Positions 61,601 through 64,000 of a stretch of DNA of 64,000 nucleotides are shown here, piece after piece. The DNA lies in assembly GCA_020055645.1 (NCBI GenBank), contig CM034546.1:44268001-44332000 (forward strand). The letters run 5' to 3'. Position 1 is the first letter of the stretch. Each line of letters starts with the position of its first letter. Made by a program: the position numbers and the translations under genes. The notes under the pieces are model-generated. The model was not told where the DNA came from and made no database searches. It saw only the letters and a list, made by a program, of their open reading frames with translations. The DNA is from Tomocerus qinae. Lineage: Eukaryota > Arthropoda > Collembola > Entomobryomorpha > Tomoceridae.

Positions 61601-61763
61601 GCCTTTGAGACCTGTAATGCATGCCTGGAGTCATAGAGATATGGTCCAATACAAAAGTCATCAGCTTTCAACAAAAAAGTATTTCGAAAATGTCTTGTCC
61701 GCCATGCCCAATTTTAATTGGTGGGTACTCCATAGTAAGAAGAAGCAAGATCATCAAATTCTA
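61600..61763 (+). pseudogene. Fragment of a receptor gene 5-like last exon
   Basis: Matches 60350-60525 of receptor gene 5 (CTTTGAGACC, GAGATATGGTCCAAT-like, AAAGTATTTCGAAAAT, CCATGCCCA, AAGCAAGATCATCAAATT) with small deletions and stops. The rest of the gene is absent. The MULE end forms its left edge. Confidence 0.8.
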
Positions 61764-63589
61764 AAATCAATAATAATAATTGCTTGATATTCTTGGAAAA
61801 TCTGTCATAATTATAATTTCTACTTTCTATTTGTATCTGGAAAAATATAGTTTTTGAGAAGCATTAAAGTCGATTTTTGGCGATTTTAATTTACAATATA
61901 CCCAATACATTCTGACAATTGCGGCAACTGCAGCATGCGGAATTTATTAGTGCATTCAGTGATCTTTACCAGCTCATTTTTAATCTTAATGTTTCGTGGG
62001 ATTTCGAAGTAGTGAGCTAAAATGACTGAAAATCAAAAGACCATCAACCAAGATAATTGCGTTGCCCATTCTTCTCCTGTCACGATTCTTTCGCATAGCT
62101 CACTTTTTAGCCAGCCGAAAACAGAAGAGCAATTAGTTGGATTAAAATGAGATGGAAAATGACGATAGTAATACGGCGCACTCGACACCTTGACTGAAAG
62201 CCTTACAACCTTTCTGATGTTGTTAAAACTATCATCGCATGACTACTACAGTATTTACATCGTTCCATCATTTGGCATGAATAAAGGTTAACTTGAAAGT
62301 CTATAGATATTTGTTAACTTCGTTCTTATTTTTGTCGCGATTACATGCCCCTGACGCAAACTGTACATGTAAAAGGAGTTTTCGATTAACTATGTAGCTT
62401 AATCTTAATTTTCTGTTGAACCTAAGCTGAATTGGTAACTCCCTATGGTCTGGATCTAACTTAGATATTAAGGTATACACATTAACTTATTAAGTTGTTT
62501 GCTGTGGTAAACAATCGAGACTGTCGGGTTTTGGACTTATTTAGCTGAAAGAATAAAAGATTATTCCTATCTTAAATTCCATATTCAAAACACCGTATAT
62601 TGACTTTCGGCATACAGTTTAGAAAACATTATTTATAATTCATTGCCTCTCCGCCTTTACATTATATACTCTCCAACATAACATTTTCTTTTAATATGAT
62701 AAGCTTTCACATTAAAGACATCAATTTCATCTACATCGACTTACCTTAAAGTCAAATTTAAGCCAAATGGATGTGTAGTGGCTGTAATTGTAATAGTTAC
62801 TTATAATACTGAAATAGTAGTAGTACGGCAATAAACAGGAGAATGGTTAGTGGCAGGAGAAAACTCTTTGCTACAAAACAGTAAATCTAAGGGATTGAGA
62901 CTTAAAAAGGGGCATATAAAGAGCATTTTAAAGCGACTTGATAAATCTTACAAAAATACATAAAAAGGTAATATTATTTATTTGTTTATTATTAACTAGG
63001 CGGTCACAGGACCCAGGTCCTGTAGTACATGGGGCTAGTGCATCTACAAACAATTTTGTAAGAATTATGGTTTCTAGTAGGCCAATTACATCGGTATTCA
63101 ATTGGGTTCATCACTAATATAATGTACCAGTCACAGGACTTAAGTCCTGTTATAAATAAATCTAGTGTGCATTCCGGAGCAATATTGTACGATGGGTAGA
63201 ATGTCTTTCAGATACATAGATTTTTATGTTAATTCCAATTGACCTTTTCATGCTTTGTCATTAGGTGGGCCAGGGCCAGAGGTACAGATTTTACGTTACA
63301 TTGATATAGTCAAAAAATATTCCAAAACTTCGCCTTAGTACGGCCTAGGGTAAACCTTTTGTTTAGAAAGAGAATTTGGATATTGGCAAATTACTCCAGT
63401 TACCCACCATGATCACATTTATTTTTTGATTCGGATACTTTTAATCACCATTATACATACTGCCATCAATGGACAATGCACTGGCCAAGTTAGCGTTAAT
63501 TAGCAATGTGGCGTCAAGCGATGAATTAGAAAATTGAGTGTTTTTTATTGTAATTTTAGCTCATCGCCTGAGGAAGCGAGGTTATAGAC

Positions 63590-63765
63590 CCCACAGTCTG
63601 TCCGTACGTCCGTCCTTCTGTCCCCACTATAACTTTCGAATGCAAAGACGGATATTGACCAAACTTGGCAAAAATGATGCCTATATGGACCACTGAAGAT
63701 CCCTATTGATTTTGGGACAAATCGGTCCAATGATTGCTGAGTTACCGCGCGCTCACTTTGTTTCA
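63590..63765. repeat. CCGTCCGTC-type dispersed repeat
   Basis: Reads CTGTCCGTACGTCCGTCCTT, then CTATAACTTTCGAATGCAAAG, related to 58970-59090 and 61200-61275. The 73-codon frame across it on the minus strand is not a gene. Confidence 0.6.
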
Positions 63766-64000
63766 TTTTAAGTAGAAAATGGGTGTTAAAAAGTTCAATA
63801 GCGTTTCCTATAAATTGTTTGCGGAAAATATTTCACTCCATTCCTACCAAATTTAAGATTTATTTTGATAGTCAAATATAACTTATTTTAAAACTTTTTG
63901 ATTTTGATAGTCAATTATGATCAATATTGATCTAACTTGAATTACTGTAGAATTTAGTAATCAACAGATATGTATCTAGAAATTTGGTTAAGGGGGGGCA

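Larger units (their letters stand above)
60571..64000. other. Repeat-rich right end
   Basis: Apart from the features listed separately (140-bp duplication, GGAC run, MULE end, receptor fragment, palindromes, dispersed repeat) I see no gene. A 44-codon ATG frame at 62021-62150 has no supporting evidence. Confidence 0.5.

Overview
This window looks like nuclear DNA of an arthropod. It is AT-rich, genes have short GT-AG introns (about 70-100 bases, some longer), TATA boxes and AATAAA signals can be read, and DNA transposons, foldback elements and minisatellites are common. The seven-transmembrane chemoreceptor-like genes, the receptor tyrosine kinase with an HGD catalytic loop and the dispersed tetranucleotide repeats together suggest a springtail (Collembola). 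That is an inference from family resemblance, not something the sequence proves. Gene models were built by reading splice sites and phases by hand; several models sum to an exact multiple of three, which supports them.

Layout. 1-15396: a tandem array of a 3288/3289-bp unit, 4.7 copies and nearly identical. Each complete promoter-gene block (five of them, minus strand) encodes the same 90-residue secreted six-cysteine peptide, with a TATA box and a predicted 5'UTR intron. Each full unit also carries a decayed second copy of the gene and a TIR element with a helix-turn-helix remnant, so the unit is itself an older duplication. 15397-24297: no intact gene; a minisatellite, then an old dispersed repeat split by a Mutator-like (MULE) transposon, whose own right end is split by a foldback element. 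24298-42585: four chemoreceptor-like genes: one broken by a MITE inside a coding exon, one intact, one whose stop codon has been replaced by a piggyBac end, and one intact.

44453-45639: a four-exon secreted chitin-binding (CBM14) protein with a Ser/Thr-rich tail. 46268-53004: an 18-exon receptor tyrosine kinase of 1010 residues with signal peptide, Ig domain, membrane segment and kinase domain; a long foldback element sits five bases into one of its introns. 57018-58191: a two-exon secreted or membrane-anchored protein of unknown function. 59136-60570: a fifth chemoreceptor of the same subfamily as the fourth, with a one-base frameshift, followed by a receptor fragment at 61.6 kb next to a MULE end. 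The rest is non-coding repeat-rich DNA.

The genes do not form one pathway. The common theme is chemoreceptor and secreted-protein families evolving by duplication while mobile DNA breaks or edits them. The most unusual features are the amplified peptide array, the receptor given a transposon-encoded C-terminus, and the nested transposon whose empty site survives in sister repeats.
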